From Xenopus tropicalis (taxonomy: Eukaryota > Chordata > Amphibia > Anura > Pipidae), in contig NC_030683.2 in the NCBI RefSeq assembly GCF_000004195.4, forward strand, positions 52,899,358 through 52,963,357: 64,000 nt of DNA, given 5' to 3'. Positions 23,871 through 36,165 of the stretch are shown here, one piece after another; within the stretch, counting starts at the first letter, position 1, and the number at the start of each line of letters is the position of its first letter. Below the pieces are notes generated by a model. The model was not told the origin of the DNA, made no database searches, and was given only the letters and a program-made list of their open reading frames with translations. The position numbers were made by a program, and so were the translations under genes.

Positions 23871-25843
23871 TAGGGTGAAGAGACACGTAAGAGAATCAGT
23901 ACACAAGCAGCATTGTCTATTTTTGTAGCCATGACAAGTAGCTGCTACTATTAGCTCCATGTATCTTCACCCTAACATTCCGTGGCGTTTCTCATGTGTG
24001 AAATAGCAAGAACAATTTACCATAACATTTTGATAAAACTACACTTTTAAAAACTCCGCACCATTTCTAAATGGCATGTTATTTATATTATCATAATAAC
24101 TAACAAATAAACAAAAAAATGATGGCTGAACCCCAAAGACTGATAGCAGCCATACATAATGCAATAGAACTTTTTGGTTTCAAAGAAAATACTTTACATG
24201 TACAGAATAGAAAGAAAACATTTATGTGCAAATCTTATTAAGGTGGCCACACACGTGGCGATTTTCTATTTTTCGTGCGACTATCGATTGTTCAGGGCTG
24301 AAACAGCAGATATGGAGGTAGAAACAATAGGATTTCAACCTCCTTTTACAGATTCAGCACTGAAGGCAGATTTTGCACAGGCGCCTTCTATGGCGCCCGA
24401 TCAAAATCTTTTAACCCACACGATCGGCCCCAAAACCAGGTAGTTATTTTTTAATTCCTGACTTGGTGGCAAGTTTTGGTTGAATCAAAACAAGATTTAC
24501 TACCAAATAAAGCCTCCTGTAAGCTGATAGTGTGCATAGAGGCCACGTAATAGCCAACCGTAGCCCTTATTTGGCACCTCCATGAACTTTTATGGTGCTT
24601 GTATTGCTCTCCAAGTCTTTTTACATTTGACTTTAGCTTACATGTAAGGTAAAGGTTGTGGACCACTGGCATAAATGTTAAACTTATCAAATATATTACA
24701 GGTATGGGCCTGTTATCTAGAAAAATGAGTAACTTTTTTGCATAACTTTACATCCCCTTAAAAGAAAAGGCATTTGTTTGTAAAAGTCCAGTTTCGGTTA
24801 AGCTCAAAAAGGCAAGAAAGACTGTTGTGGTTTTTAAAAAACAAAAGAACCAAGCAAGTAATACAAAACAAGTCTATCAAAAATATGGTATTTCTGGCAT
24901 GCGAAAGCAAATAAAGCCAGAATTTTAATTTTTAATAGGTTTTAGCAATTGTACTTATATTCATCTCACTCTGTCATTCAAGCCACTGACTGATATAGAG
25001 GGTAAGTGGTACCCCAGCAACAGTGTAGTAATTTATACCATTGGCTGCTACATCTGGCACTAAGTATTGCTATACAATACATTTTCCCTTAGCAGGAAAT
25101 GGAATATGGAAAAGTAGAATCTACCATGTGTGCCAGTCAGAACTTTGACAGCTGACACCATACATTCTTTGTTCTATGGCAGTTAAACCCCCACCTAGTG
25201 AGACAACAAACATATAACACAGAAAACACAAAAAAAACCCAAGCAAGCAGTGTCTTGCATATCAGCCTGTACATCATTGTAACAGTTTCACTGCAACTTT
25301 AACCATTTTTAGGGAACTCTCTATTGTAGAATAACCTAACAATCTGTTAGCACTGTTAAAACTTTTATATGCCATATGCCACAGAATTGTGGGTTTCTGC
25401 ACCAAACTACCATCATACAGACACCACAGATTGTACAGCTGTGTATAGTTTAGTACTAACAGGTGAAAGTGTGGCATGGACAAAGTTCAATTGCTCAAAT
25501 AAGGATGGTTATAAGTGCCTAAGCAGAAATATAAGCAATATCAATAATAATAATACTCTGTCATATTCAACCTGTATTTAAACTGCAGAGGGGGACAAAA
25601 TGCAAAAACATAAAAAAAGATATAGATCCTCATTTAGACCAACTGCAAAGTTGCTTACTGTACCCATGTGTAACACTGATCTTTCTGAGCTGTATTATCG
25701 ATCTTAGTATTGTAAGATATTAAACATATTTCTACATTTTCCTAGTTTGCTTATTATGTATCAAATTGTTCCTTCCTATAGTGTGTATAATAAGCAATGG
25801 CATGAAACCATAAAGTCTCTCTATGGTACAAAGATGCAGGAAC

Positions 25844-26137
25844 CTACACCTGCGAGTTTCTATTCATGGCGAACAGTTTCTGAAGGGCTGCCAGGGAAGA
25901 GGAGCGATTTTCAGCCTGTTGCACCGCCTGACTCCAGGAAAGGGACACCAAGTGCTCAGCCATATGCATGCCCTCTATTGTGGAGAAGTCACAAACCCTG
26001 GCAAATCCCCAGTACAAGCCCTTGGAGAGCGCCACAGATCTGCATTCACTTTCTATTTGCTTATTAGTCACAAAACCAGCACTATGACGCCATTTTAAGA
26101 CTCCGCTCAGCCAGAGTAGGTCCGGCTGAAAAGCCAT
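25844..26137 (-). CDS. Unidentified 97-codon ORF in ncoa4 intron 1
   Basis: I do not recognise this protein. The ORF opens with MAFQPDLLWLSG and ends FAMNRNSQV before TAG at 25846-25844. The start has a strong context, with G at -3 and G at +4. The frame stays open upstream for 30 more codons, to a stop at 26230-26228. Codon third positions are GC-rich compared with the AT-rich surroundings. The middle reads like ordinary protein (KGLYWGFARVCDFSTIEG), and the C-terminal third is helix-like and polar. There is no signal peptide or clear domain. It starts about 210 nt inside the first intron of ncoa4 on the same strand. It could be a small independent gene, an alternative first exon, or chance: other frames here are also open because stops are scarce. 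Confidence 0.35.
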   Translation of the reverse strand: MAFQPDLLWLSGVLKWRHSAGFVTNKQIESECRSVALSKGLYWGFARVCDFSTIEGMHMAEHLVSLSWSQAVQQAENRSSSLAALQKLFAMNRNSQV

Positions 26138-26348
26138 AGCGTATATTAACAGCTGGGTAGGGATAGTAAGTTCCACCAGCTTTGTGCATAATGGCCGCCC
26201 AGCAGCGATAATCACAATCGGGAAGCCTTAGTTAGACATCAGACAAAAAGGGAAGAATGCTCAATATACCGTGCATCGGCCTAGCGCACCCAGCACAAAC
26301 GTACAAACCAACCCTTATCTCCGACGAAAAATAAGCCCATAATAGTAC

Positions 26349-26440
26349 CTGTGTGACTGCCCTTTTCCATGCCCCTTCTCCAGCTGCTGACAGAACAGGA
26401 AGGAGCCGGCTCTCTCCCCACTCTACTGATACATTCCATA
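26349..26440 (-). other. ncoa4: Probable ncoa4 first, non-coding exon
   Basis: A CAG|GTACTATT donor (exon end 26349) closes a GC-rich stretch containing CTGTCAGCAGCTGGAGAAGG, with no in-frame coding link to the next exon. Its position 3.4 kb upstream of the ATG exon, just inside a GC-rich promoter-like region, fits an untranslated first exon. The 5' end is not defined by sequence. Confidence 0.5.
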
Positions 26441-26560
26441 GTGACGCACAAGGAAAAACCGGGGCGGGGCTAAGAATTGGACGCCACTAGCTGAGAGCTG
26501 CTGCGCACGTAGTTAAGGCTGCAAGGGAGGGGGCGACGGGGAAGTCGGAGTAGATAAAGT
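26380..26560 (-). promoter_or_regulatory. GC-rich promoter region of ncoa4
   Basis: A local rise in G+C and CpG stands out from the AT-rich surroundings. It holds a GC box (GGGGCGGGGC, 26461-26470) and an inverted CCAAT (ATTGG on +, 26476-26480). No TATA box is obvious. This fits a housekeeping-type start region for ncoa4 and could also fire on the + strand. Confidence 0.5.
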
Positions 26561-27289
26561 CCTACACTGGAGTACTGTGCAACGTGATAACAGGCGGGCT
26601 GTGATCAGTGGCCTTGTGTCAACAGAGATCACATTACTGCAACTATTCAGCACTTTCTGTGCAACAAATCTACATTTGTTGATCGATCAACAAATTTAGG
26701 GAGCTAAAGGTTCATGTTCCTTTCAGTACAGGGCAAAAGACTAGAAGAATATGAATATGTTGGCGCTTAGGAGCTGTTTGTATTAACTAACTTGTCTTTC
26801 AGTCCCTATGTTAGAAGCCCGTAGCAACTGCTAGATTTTACGCGGCACTGCGTGGCCAGAAATTACCTGAATTCCTAAACTACACAAACTGTACAAAACA
26901 AGAACATGAGCCCTCTGAGCTTTTCCACCAGTGCAAGTGCGGACCTGTTTGGTCAGGTCGATTTTTTTATCCCACTTGCACTTTATAATCATAAATGCTA
27001 TTTAAAAAAAAAAACATCCTGATGCTGTGAAGCAGCAGAGGATTCACATCTGTAATAACGGCATATCATATTTTTTTTACCAGAATTGGAAAAATACTTT
27101 TAATTGCTGAGTACAATTTAGGAAAAGGTGCCACATTTTGGGTAAGGTAGAAATTGGGTCAGATGCTGTTTTATAAGGTGCCAATGTCAGCTTTTAAAAA
27201 GTTTATATTTTAACTCCTAACTAGCCCTTTTATATGCCATTAAGGGTTGTTGAAATGCTGGTACATTAGATAAATAGGAATTGAGTAAA

Positions 27290-27585
27290 GGGGGCCATAC
27301 ACCTTACAATAACGACAATTGGTCACAGGAAAGATCATTCATTCCCTCCACTGCCGTTTAGAGCTGAATTGTCAGATATGGAGGTAGAAACAATAGGAAT
27401 TCTACCTTAACCTGACAATTCAGCCCTAAATGCAGATTTTGCTTGGGCACCTTCTACGGCTCCCAAGCAAAATCTTTCGTCCCGGCTGACACTCCTGTGA
27501 TATTGGTCGTTTCGTCGATCTGCCTTACACACACACCGAATATTCGTAAGATAATATCAGTGCGTGTGTGGCAACCTTTAGTTCC
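27290..27585. mobile_element. MITE-like inverted-repeat element
   Basis: GGGGGCCATACACCTTAC at the left and GTGCGTGTGTGGCAACC at the right are approximate inverted ends. The interior (AGATATGGAGGTAGAAACAA, then TTTTGCTTGGGCACCTTCTA) is shared with 24300-24430. Non-coding. Confidence 0.45.
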
Positions 27586-28686
27586 AATGTTTGTGGATGA
27601 CTTAGCTGCCATTTACTAACAGTGAAGAAATTACTGACAAAACATCCTGTTTTCATGTTATTTAGATTTTTTTGGAAGAACATAGAAGTTCTTCCCTAAT
27701 TTTGTACCTAGTGGTAAACCCTTCTCCAATATATATTCAGAATACCCTTTCTCTCTTAAGCAGCAATCACCAACCAGTGGCTGGGGAGCAACATGTTGCT
27801 GAACCTCTTATAGGCTGCCAGTCCATATAGGGGCTACAAAATAGCCAATCACATCACTTTTTTCACTCTTGTATTGCTCCCCAACTCGTTTTATATTTGA
27901 TAGTGGCTCACAGGTAAAAAAAAAAAAAAAGGTTGGGCAACCCTGCTTTAAAGCAATTTGTCATTTTGCTTATCCTTTTTGGCTCATGAGAATTGTGTAT
28001 ATGGAATGGAGCACCTTAAAGATTGTGGGTGAAAACGTTCAAATTGTAGTACAGTGTTAATGTTCTGTGAGTAACAGACCTGAGAAGAAGAATAACAGAA
28101 GTGTGCAAAAGATGTTCCTATTGAAGCAGTGGCTGAAGCTACCCAACAATATTGGACGACCGAAGCGATGCATATGTCATCCCACCGGCGATTTACATTC
28201 TTGCTGGTGGGATGGCATGTCGGGGAGGTTAGTCGCCCATGGTAGTGAAGATTTATCGCCATCGACTAAGCTCCCTGTGTGCCACTGCCCTAAGTAAACT
28301 TGAAGGTGTACCCACCACAACTGCCCTACAATTAAGTGAACTAAATATTTTAAGAAACAGCTGTCCACTGTTTGCACATGGATAGAAAACTGGCTACAGG
28401 ATCGGGTACAGAGGGTGGTTGTTAATGGTTCTCAGTGGGGTCCCTTAGGGTTCTGTACTGGGTCCACTTTTGTTTAACTTGTTCATAAATGGCTTAGGGG
28501 AGGGTATTATAAGTAATGTATCAGTGTTTGCAGATGAAACAAAACTCTGCAGACCAGTCAATTCTATCCAGGATGTGGCATCCTTGCAGCAGGATCTTGA
28601 CAAACTGGCAATCTGGGCGGCTAAGTGGCAGATGAGATGTAAGGTCATGCACCTGGGATGTAAAAATATGCAAGACACTTATACCC

Positions 28687-29992
28687 TTAAAGGAAAAAGA
28701 AAGGTAAAAACTAAGTAAGCTTTATCAGAAAGGTCTATGTAAATACAGCCATAAGCACTCACAGAAATGCTGCACTGACTTCTCTGTCAAAAGATTTCTT
28801 GTGTCTGTAATTCATGTGCCAGAGATACGCAGCTCTCTGCTCTCTCCTGCTCCCTCAAGAATGCTAAGAACTCATTCCCCCCTTAGGAATGTGGATCTGA
28901 GCCAATCAACATGAAGCTGACTCTAAGGGGCACATTTACAAAAGCACAAACGCTCGAGCGTTCATGCGAACGCTCCAAGCGTATTTCCGCCGATTTTTTC
29001 GGGCATCCGCACGACTTTTTCGTACGCCGCACTACATTTTTGTATGGCGCACGACTTTTTCGTACGCCGCACTACTTTTTCGTCCGTTTGCACGAAAAAA
29101 TCGGAAAGGTTTTACCGCTGTTTACAATTGTTCGGTATGAAAATTTCGTGACTTTCGGATCACCAATACGATATTATCGTGACTAATACGATTTTTTCGT
29201 AAGCATTTTCGTGATATTTACGATCTTCTGAAATTTTCGTTTCCAATACGATTTTTTCCCATTCGTGATTCGGATTCGTGGATTAGTAAATGTGCCCCAT
29301 AGTCTTACAAACTGAGCATGTACACTTGGTCTTGGTGCAGGAGTGAGGCATTATGGGAACTTTCTTTACACAGCTCAGCGTTTTTTCTTCCTGTTTGGCT
29401 TCTGATCATCTGAACAGGTGAAATATGGGGATACTTAAAGGGGACCTGTCATCTTAAGAAATAATTCCAAATTGTTTTATATTGTGTTTGTCAAGCAAAA
29501 TAAACTTTACTTACACTACATAAATTATTTTAATCTTTTTTTCTTCAGCCTTGGAATTCACAATTGCAGCAAACAGGCAGAGGCCATTTTGTGGACACTG
29601 TAATCAAGGCAGGCATTGCATCCTGCCAAAATATTGTTTCTGTGCCAGTATGGGGGGACCTGATGCCCATGCATATGCACTGGTTACACAGTTACATGGT
29701 GAGGAGGGAGGGGGAATGGGAGGAGAGCAGCAACATCTAAGAAGTTCTTAATTGAAAGTGAAAGTAACTATCTGCCACACCTCTATGCCTAAGGCATAGA
29801 GGCGGGGCAGGCAATATATGACTGACAGCTGGGATTTTTTAATGCTTTTATAATGGTTATGGATGTGGTAATAAAAAAATGATTTTGGGTTTCATGTTTA
29901 ATTTGAAAAGGACTTTTATTATACAAGTTGACAACTGAAGGTATGCCTGCAGCTTGAGATTAGCTCTTTATTAGCCTTTCCTTCTCCTTTAA
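28687..29992. mobile_element. TTAA-type element inserted in the CR1 LINE
   Basis: TTAA at 28687-28690 and 29989-29992 borders a block starting AAGGAAAAAGAAAGGTAAAA and ending CCTTTCCTTCTCC. Removing it brings TATACCC-TTAA-TGGGAC together, a sensible LINE join. Inside are a copy of the 5077 family, a palindrome (28925-29300) and another TTAAAGGGGACCTGTCAT terminus near 29437. Confidence 0.7.
28925..29300. mobile_element. CG-rich palindromic element 'GGGGCACATTTAC'
   Basis: AAGGGGCACATTTAC at the left mirrors GTAAATGTGCCCC at the right. The interior is full of CGNACGACTTTTTCGTACG-like runs on both strands. Same family as 41235-41772. Nested two levels deep inside the CR1 LINE. Confidence 0.65.
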
Positions 29993-30989
29993 TGGGACTA
30001 GGCAAATCCATAATGGAGAAGGACCTTGGAGTCCTTGTAGATGATAAACTTGGCTGTAGCAAGCAATGCCAGGCAGCAGCTGCAAGGGCAAACAAGGTTT
30101 TGAGCTTTATTAAAAGGGGTATAGATTCACGGGACGAGGGGGTTATTCTTCCCCTTTACAGAGCGCTGGTAAGGCCCCATCTAGAATATGCTGTTCAGTT
30201 TTGGTCTCCAGTGCTTAAACGGGACATTATTGAATTAGAAAGGGTCCAGAGAAGGGCAACTAAGCTGGTAAAGGGTATGGAATGTCTCAGTTATGAAGAA
30301 AGACTGGCCAAGTTGGGTCTGTTTACACTGGAGAAGAGGCGCTTAAGAGGTGACATGATAACTATGTATAAATATATAAGGGGATCATATAATATCCTCT
30401 CTAATGCTTTATTTACCAGTAGGTCCTTCCAACTGACATGAGGGCACCCACTCCGTTTAGAAGAAAGGAGGTTCCGTTTAAATATTCGGAAAGGATTTTT
30501 TGCTGTGAAGTTGTGGAATTCCCTCCCTGAATCAGTTGTGCTGGCTGATACATTATATAGCTTTAAGAAGGGGCTGGATGGATTTTTAGCAAGTGAGGGA
30601 ATAAAGGGTTATGGAAGATAGCTCTTAGTACAAGTTGATCCAGGGACTGGTCCAATTGCCATCTTGGATTCAGGAAGGAATTTTTTCCCCTCTGCTGCAA
30701 ATTAGAGGCTTCAGATGGGTTTTTTAGCAGTCAGGCAGGTTATATATAGGCATTATGGTTGAACATGACAGACGGACGTCTTTTTTCAATCTAACTTACT
30801 ATGTTACTATGTAAATGATGGGCAAAATATTTTTCCAATTTAAAGTGCCCTATCTTTAAAAACGGCATTTTTGCATAATGAAGAAAATGCAGTTCTAAGA
30901 AAAATATACACTTTTTTGTGTTTTAAAAGTTAATGTAACTGCTTCACATTATCTGTTTATATAATTTCAATACCTAGCTCTGACACCTA

Positions 30990-31150
30990 AGGGCTGTGAC
31001 AGACGGGGAGATTAGTCGGTGCGCAACAAATCTCCCTAAAATGCCATCCCACTGGTGAGAATGTAAATCACCAGTGGGATGGCATAATCTCCCCGAAATG
31101 CCATCCCACTGGTGAGAATGTAAATCACCAGTGGGATGGCATACGCGGCG
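30990..31150. repeat. MITE fragment with tandemly duplicated hairpin
   Basis: A 47-bp hairpin unit (ATGCCATCCCACTGGTGA and its complement, short loop) occurs at 31038-31084 and again at 31096-31142. The flanks GGGCTGTGACAGACGGGG and CGCCGAAGTCGCC tie it to MITE sequences at 28150-28295 and 34065-34310. Confidence 0.6.
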
Positions 31151-32565
31151 CCGAAGTCGCCAAAGTTTCCTCTTAAGGCAGAAGCTAGATAATTGATTAA
31201 TGTAGAGGAGAACTGCCTTCTGCTATATTGATTTAGAACCAGAGGATAAAAAAGGGATAATTAGTACTAAAAAATATATAGTAAGTGCACAGGTTTCGTA
31301 ATTAGTCTCTCTTAGATGGCTAAAAATTAGCATTATTTAACAGTCCACAAAACTTTAAGTTGTGTTTACAAACTAAGACAAATCATATCACTCTGTTCTC
31401 TCTTTAAATCCCTATCACAATGTGCAACAAGAGATCATTAAAATGTGAGGAGGTAAAGAATATAAGGATCATGCAGAAGCCCTAAAAAAAATGCTGACAG
31501 TGTAACTGTTGCAATAGAAGCATATATAATAATGAAAGTTTATTCAAATAGGCAATGCCCTGGCCCAGCTCACATTATCCATCAGCCTGTTATATAGTTC
31601 AGCTGATCACCCGAGGTGCAATGACACTGGACTTTATTGTCCAGATTATGGGGTCTGCTTCCTCTTTAGCCGCTCTTGTTCCCGAAGTTATGCGCTTGCT
31701 ATTTAATATTTGCAGAGGGTGTGAGCCGAGCCCCCTTCAAAGATTTTTTTGAAGGGGGGCTGATGGGTTCTTGGTTTGCCACTCTCAGTTCAGTTTTCTT
31801 TTCTAGTTGAAAAATCCCTGCACATGTTGGTGGGTGTCATTGGCCAACCTAATTCTCTGTTTACCACTGTTGTAGAACCAGTATTTTGTTGCCCAAATCA
31901 AAAACCCACAAGATATAAGCAAGTAGTTCATAAAGTCAAATAAAGATACATATTATAAAATAAATAGATTTGTAAAGCATGAAAATTACATACAAAATAA
32001 AATTACATTGGTAAATATAAACAATCAGAGTGTGGGATTGATAGAAGGCTGAAATTGATGGCAGAAAATTGGCAGTGTTAGAATTGGTAATCTCAGCTAT
32101 TCTTGATATGCTTTCCAACATGCAAAATGGCTGTCCCAGTCCTCCTGAGATTTTATGGCCCTGATTATACTTAAGGTCACTGCTTCAAAAGAACACTGCT
32201 TTGATCGAGCACACTTATGTCTAACTAAGAGTCCTTTAGTTACATACTTCAGTAGCAATTTCTGCCAAAACAAACTTTAGTGGTATAAGCAATACGAAGG
32301 GGCAAAAAATAAATCTCTTAACGATAACAGTGTTTGTTTTTTAAATGTTATCAAGAAAACCATTCGGACTTTGATTGTTTCTTACCTGTCAATGTTGGAT
32401 ATCTATTCAAATAATGAAATCTGTATTCATTGTTTTTTTAAGTTTCACAGTTAATTAAAAGTGTAGCAACATGTATGGAAGAATAATGGGATCAAAGTCA
32501 CACTTTGTTAAAAAAAAATGACCATAAATCTGGCCACACACATTCAGATTTTAATTGTCTTACAA

Positions 32566-32936
32566 CAGGTATGGGATCCCTTATCCGGAAACCCATTATC
32601 TAGAAAGCTCCGAATTACGGAAAGCCTGTCTCCCATAGACTCCATTTAATCAAATAATTCAGAAATTTTAAACTGATTGCCTTTTTCTCTGTAATAATAA
32701 AACAGTACTTTGTACTTGATCCCAACTAAGATATAAATAATCCTTATTGGGTGCAAAACGAATCCTTATTGGGTGCAAAACAAATCCTTATTGGGTGCAA
32801 AACATATCCTATTGGGTTTAATTAATGGTTTATTGATTTTTTAGTAGACTTAAGGTATGGAGATCCAAATTATGGAAAGACCACTTATCCGGAATACCCT
32901 TGGTCCTTAGTATTCTGAATAACGGGTCCTATACTA
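32566..32936. mobile_element. Palindromic 'GTATGGGA...TCCxATAC' MITE-like repeat, copy 3
   Basis: CAGGTATGGGATCCCTTATC at the left mirrors GGATAACGGGTCCTATAC-like sequence at the right. An 18-22-bp tandem triplication (AATCCTTATTGGGTGCAAAA) lies at about 32740-32806. Confidence 0.7.
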
Positions 32937-34064
32937 TTCAAATATTGATCACGTGTTGTAATGCAACAACCTAAAACTAACATTCAGATTGAAATTATAC
33001 GATTAAAGTCCTAAAATAACAAATCGGGCAATGTTTATAAAAATTGCCAGACAACAATCGTGTAAAAGTTATGTCCTGTACGTCACCTATGGATATTGTC
33101 AGACAGGTATTACATGCATATATATTATCGCTATCTAATCTGTACAATCAACTAAACATCCAATCGCCATGGTATGAAAATTGTTGGGACAATAGTTTGG
33201 CGCCCACACAAGATCCAAAACTTTATTTCTTATGAGTATATTGGTGTGTGTATGACCAGATTAAGATTATAGGCACATGTAGTGTTTGCTGCTCTTCTTT
33301 CAGCCTGCGATTTTTTTGCAGGTTGAGAGATGCTAATCCACTTCCTTTCACATCCCCATGTATCTGCAGTGAAAAGTACAGGTTCCACTTGTACACGGAG
33401 CTGAGGACGGGACCAAAAACTCAAAACACATTTTCGAGTTGACATCTGCTCTGCTTCATGTACCTGCACTCAGGTGGAAGCTGTGCAAATGAAAGAAGGG
33501 AGGAAATAAACACAACGGGAGCGGATCCACCTGCAGACAAAATCAGGCTGAGAAAAGCAAAGCAAACACTCCATGTTCCCATGGCCTAAAAGAAAACTTT
33601 AATCACACCATCTAAAACCTGTTCAGATGTCAATCCTGAGTGTATCTTAGTTAACCCAAAAATGGTAACAAGAATTATTTCCTATTGACTGTGTAATAAC
33701 CACAGTTATATGTACATTTCACACTAGAATGCATCCAAACCTAAATGTAGAATTGTAAAAATATTTTTTAAATCAAATATGTTTCCAATTGCAGAGCTTC
33801 AGAGAAAAAAATACAAAAGATTTCAACTTGAGAACATATTGTATGCCATGTAATTGAATATAATAAGAATAATAGAATAGAATAAGTGCTACTCAACTGA
33901 AAAAACTCAATACTGACAACAGATAAACAAATAATTGTGGATTGAAAAAAGACAAGTTTAACCCCTCCAAATGACCCCTGGTGCATATAGACACACATAC
34001 CTATATAACCCAATCAATACACTCACATATATTAAAATATATATACACATTTCTATATGTGCTA

Positions 34065-34310
34065 CCTCAGATGAGTGACTAATCTCTCTGAAATACCTTT
34101 CCACCGGCAAGGCCTAAACATTGCTTTGGTTTTCCAAAGTCACGCAAAGTTACCTGCTGTTGCCAGTGGAAAGGCATTTCAGAGAGATTAGTCGCCAGCT
34201 GTTGCAGGGCTCTATCCCGGGTGACTAATCTCTCTGTGGGACATTACCCTTAGGGCTGTGACAGACGGGGGAGACTAGTCGCCCGCCACAAGGGACAGCC
34301 CTTAAAGCAT
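34065..34310. repeat. MITE-like inverted repeat remnant
   Basis: GACTAATCTCTCTGAAATACC near 34077 is mirrored by GGCATTTCAGAGAGATTAGTC ending near 34193. Then GGGCTGTGACAGACGGGGGAG at 34254 repeats the terminus seen at 30991. Non-coding. Confidence 0.5.
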
Positions 34311-34779
34311 TAAAGAACAAGTCAACCCAAAATTTTTGGATAATAAAAGAATACATAATTTTATCAACTTTGCAATATATACTCATTACAAATTTGAAAA
34401 GGTTTTTTACTTATTTGTATATATAATTGCTATTATAAGTAGAGTTTGCCAGTCCTTTTCTATTCTCTGCATTTGAAACAATGTAACACAAGGCAGCAGA
34501 CTGACAGACCTGTATTGCTGGTGAATGACTTTTGCAACATTGTTTAAAAAGTAACAACCAGGAGTTCAGCAAATGCTGTTTTCAGTTGCAATTGCATTAA
34601 CAAATAACTTTTAAAGCACTAAAAATTTTCAATAACTTCACATTGAAAAGTTGCTTGGAATTATGTTTTCTTTTAGGCAAAAGGTTATTTCTGGGGTTGA
34701 TATAAGTCCTTTAATAAAATTAAACATCAACCGGAGCATATTCCACAGCTTCACTGCCCTTACCATTCAGTACATTTTT

Positions 34780-35480
34780 TTGCTGCTTAAATTAAAGTCC
34801 AGGTCTTAAATGGGTGGCCCTTTGTTTTTTGTTTGTAATATGTTCTCTAATATTCTTGTAAAGAGTAATCATGTCCCCTTGTAGGCATCTTTTCTCCCCA
34901 TCCTTGATAGTCTACCCTCAGAGTTTTTTTTTACCAGTTCAGTTGCATCTCCTCAGTTTTTTAAGGCCATTAATATCCTTCCTTAACACTGGGGCACAAA
35001 ACTGTACTGCATTCTCAAGGTGAAGCCTTACCTGGGATCTATAAAAAGGCAATATTACATTTTCATCCCTCCTATTAATGCCTTTCATGCAAGACAGCAC
35101 TTTATTTGCTTTAGTAGCCACTGAGTACTCTGCATAGAGTTACGCAGTTTGGAATTCACAAAAAACCCAAATCCTATTCAATTATTTCTACCCTAGTGCA
35201 TAACCTTGTATGTATGTAGTTTGCTTCCCAGTTCGCCAGTTTAGCCAAATCTCTCTGCAAAGTCATGACATTTTACTTAACTTACAATTTTGCATGTATC
35301 AGACTTGTAGTCAGCACCACATAGTATTTAATACTGAAATGGGTGCGTGTCCCACCATGTTCCCTCTATAAAAGCCTTTATTTTACATAGTTGGCACAGA
35401 CTCCAGATCACAATATTTTAGGTCTACATTGACCTTTTAGCAAGCTAAAACTTACGGTTTTGCACAATTTAGTATCATCA
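34780..35480 (-). repeat. CR1-type LINE fragment, - strand
   Basis: On the - strand the piece 35121-34939 reads ATKANKVLSCMKGINRRDEN and LENAVQFCAPVLRKD. This corresponds to the same CR1 C-terminal region as 30060-30240. Frame-broken relic. Confidence 0.65.
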
Positions 35481-36034
35481 ACCATCAGCAGTATGCAATG
35501 TATGTTTTTTTTTATTTATATTTTTTTAAACAGCAGAGGATAAAACTTCTGAGAATAATGACAGACAAAACAAAACCTTTCACTTTTTGGCACCAAGATC
35601 ATTTGTTTCCACTCTGTGTTCATTCAGACATCCCTTTCCATTAACTTTTATCAGTAGCAATGACAGGTATTGTAGATGGTGGGTTTTGACTACTGCTGTT
35701 TTTTGCTTGAGGGAAATGATTGTCAAAATTCAAATACACTTTTAAGTTAACTTCAGTAACCATTTTGCTCCTATCAGGACAGATTGGAGATTCCTTACAC
35801 CAGAAATGTTTATACTTTATAATATACTAGAATTCAAGGCCAAAATTTACCCAAAGAGTGAATTGAAAACTACAGAAAACCATGCATTTTGGGCATGCTT
35901 TTAATCTACTGTGACATGCCATCTGCCTATACACATTTTGGGGGGAAATTAGCTATGGTAGGCAGGTAAGCAGAGGATCTGGAACACAGTAGTAAAACCA
36001 TACAAAATGATTTTTTAAATTTGTAAATAGTAAA

Positions 36035-36165
36035 AAAATGAAGCAAGAAGGGGTGGGACCCTTATTATCACAGGGGAGTCACTTGGTTGATGAGAACAAG
36101 GAAGAAGCAGAAATTATGAACTCTTATTTTTCATCTGTCTATACAACTGAGGAGCCAGCTAATGA
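36035..36165 (+). repeat. CR1-type LINE fragment, linker/RT N-terminal part
   Basis: GVGPLLSQGSHLVDENKEEA followed by MNSYFSSVYT matches the conserved segment just before the reverse transcriptase in CR1-like ORFs. The ORF that runs on to 36577 loses similarity after about residue 42. Confidence 0.6.

Larger units (their letters stand above)
28380..30815 (+). mobile_element. CR1-type LINE, 3' part of the reverse transcriptase ORF, interrupted
   Basis: The left piece reads as reverse transcriptase: a GPLLFNLF-like stretch at about 28455-28485, then FADETKLCRP and LQQDLDKLAIWAAKWQM. After a 1.3-kb insertion (28687-29992) the frame resumes with IMEKDLGVLVDDKLG, LEYAVQFWSPVL and RRLRGDMITMYKYIRG. 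It continues through small breaks to FFAVKLWNSLPESV and a 3' tail ending near 30815. The catalytic YADD-type box appears as FADE, so an active-site residue is altered. It is a 5'-truncated, frame-broken relic. Confidence 0.85.
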
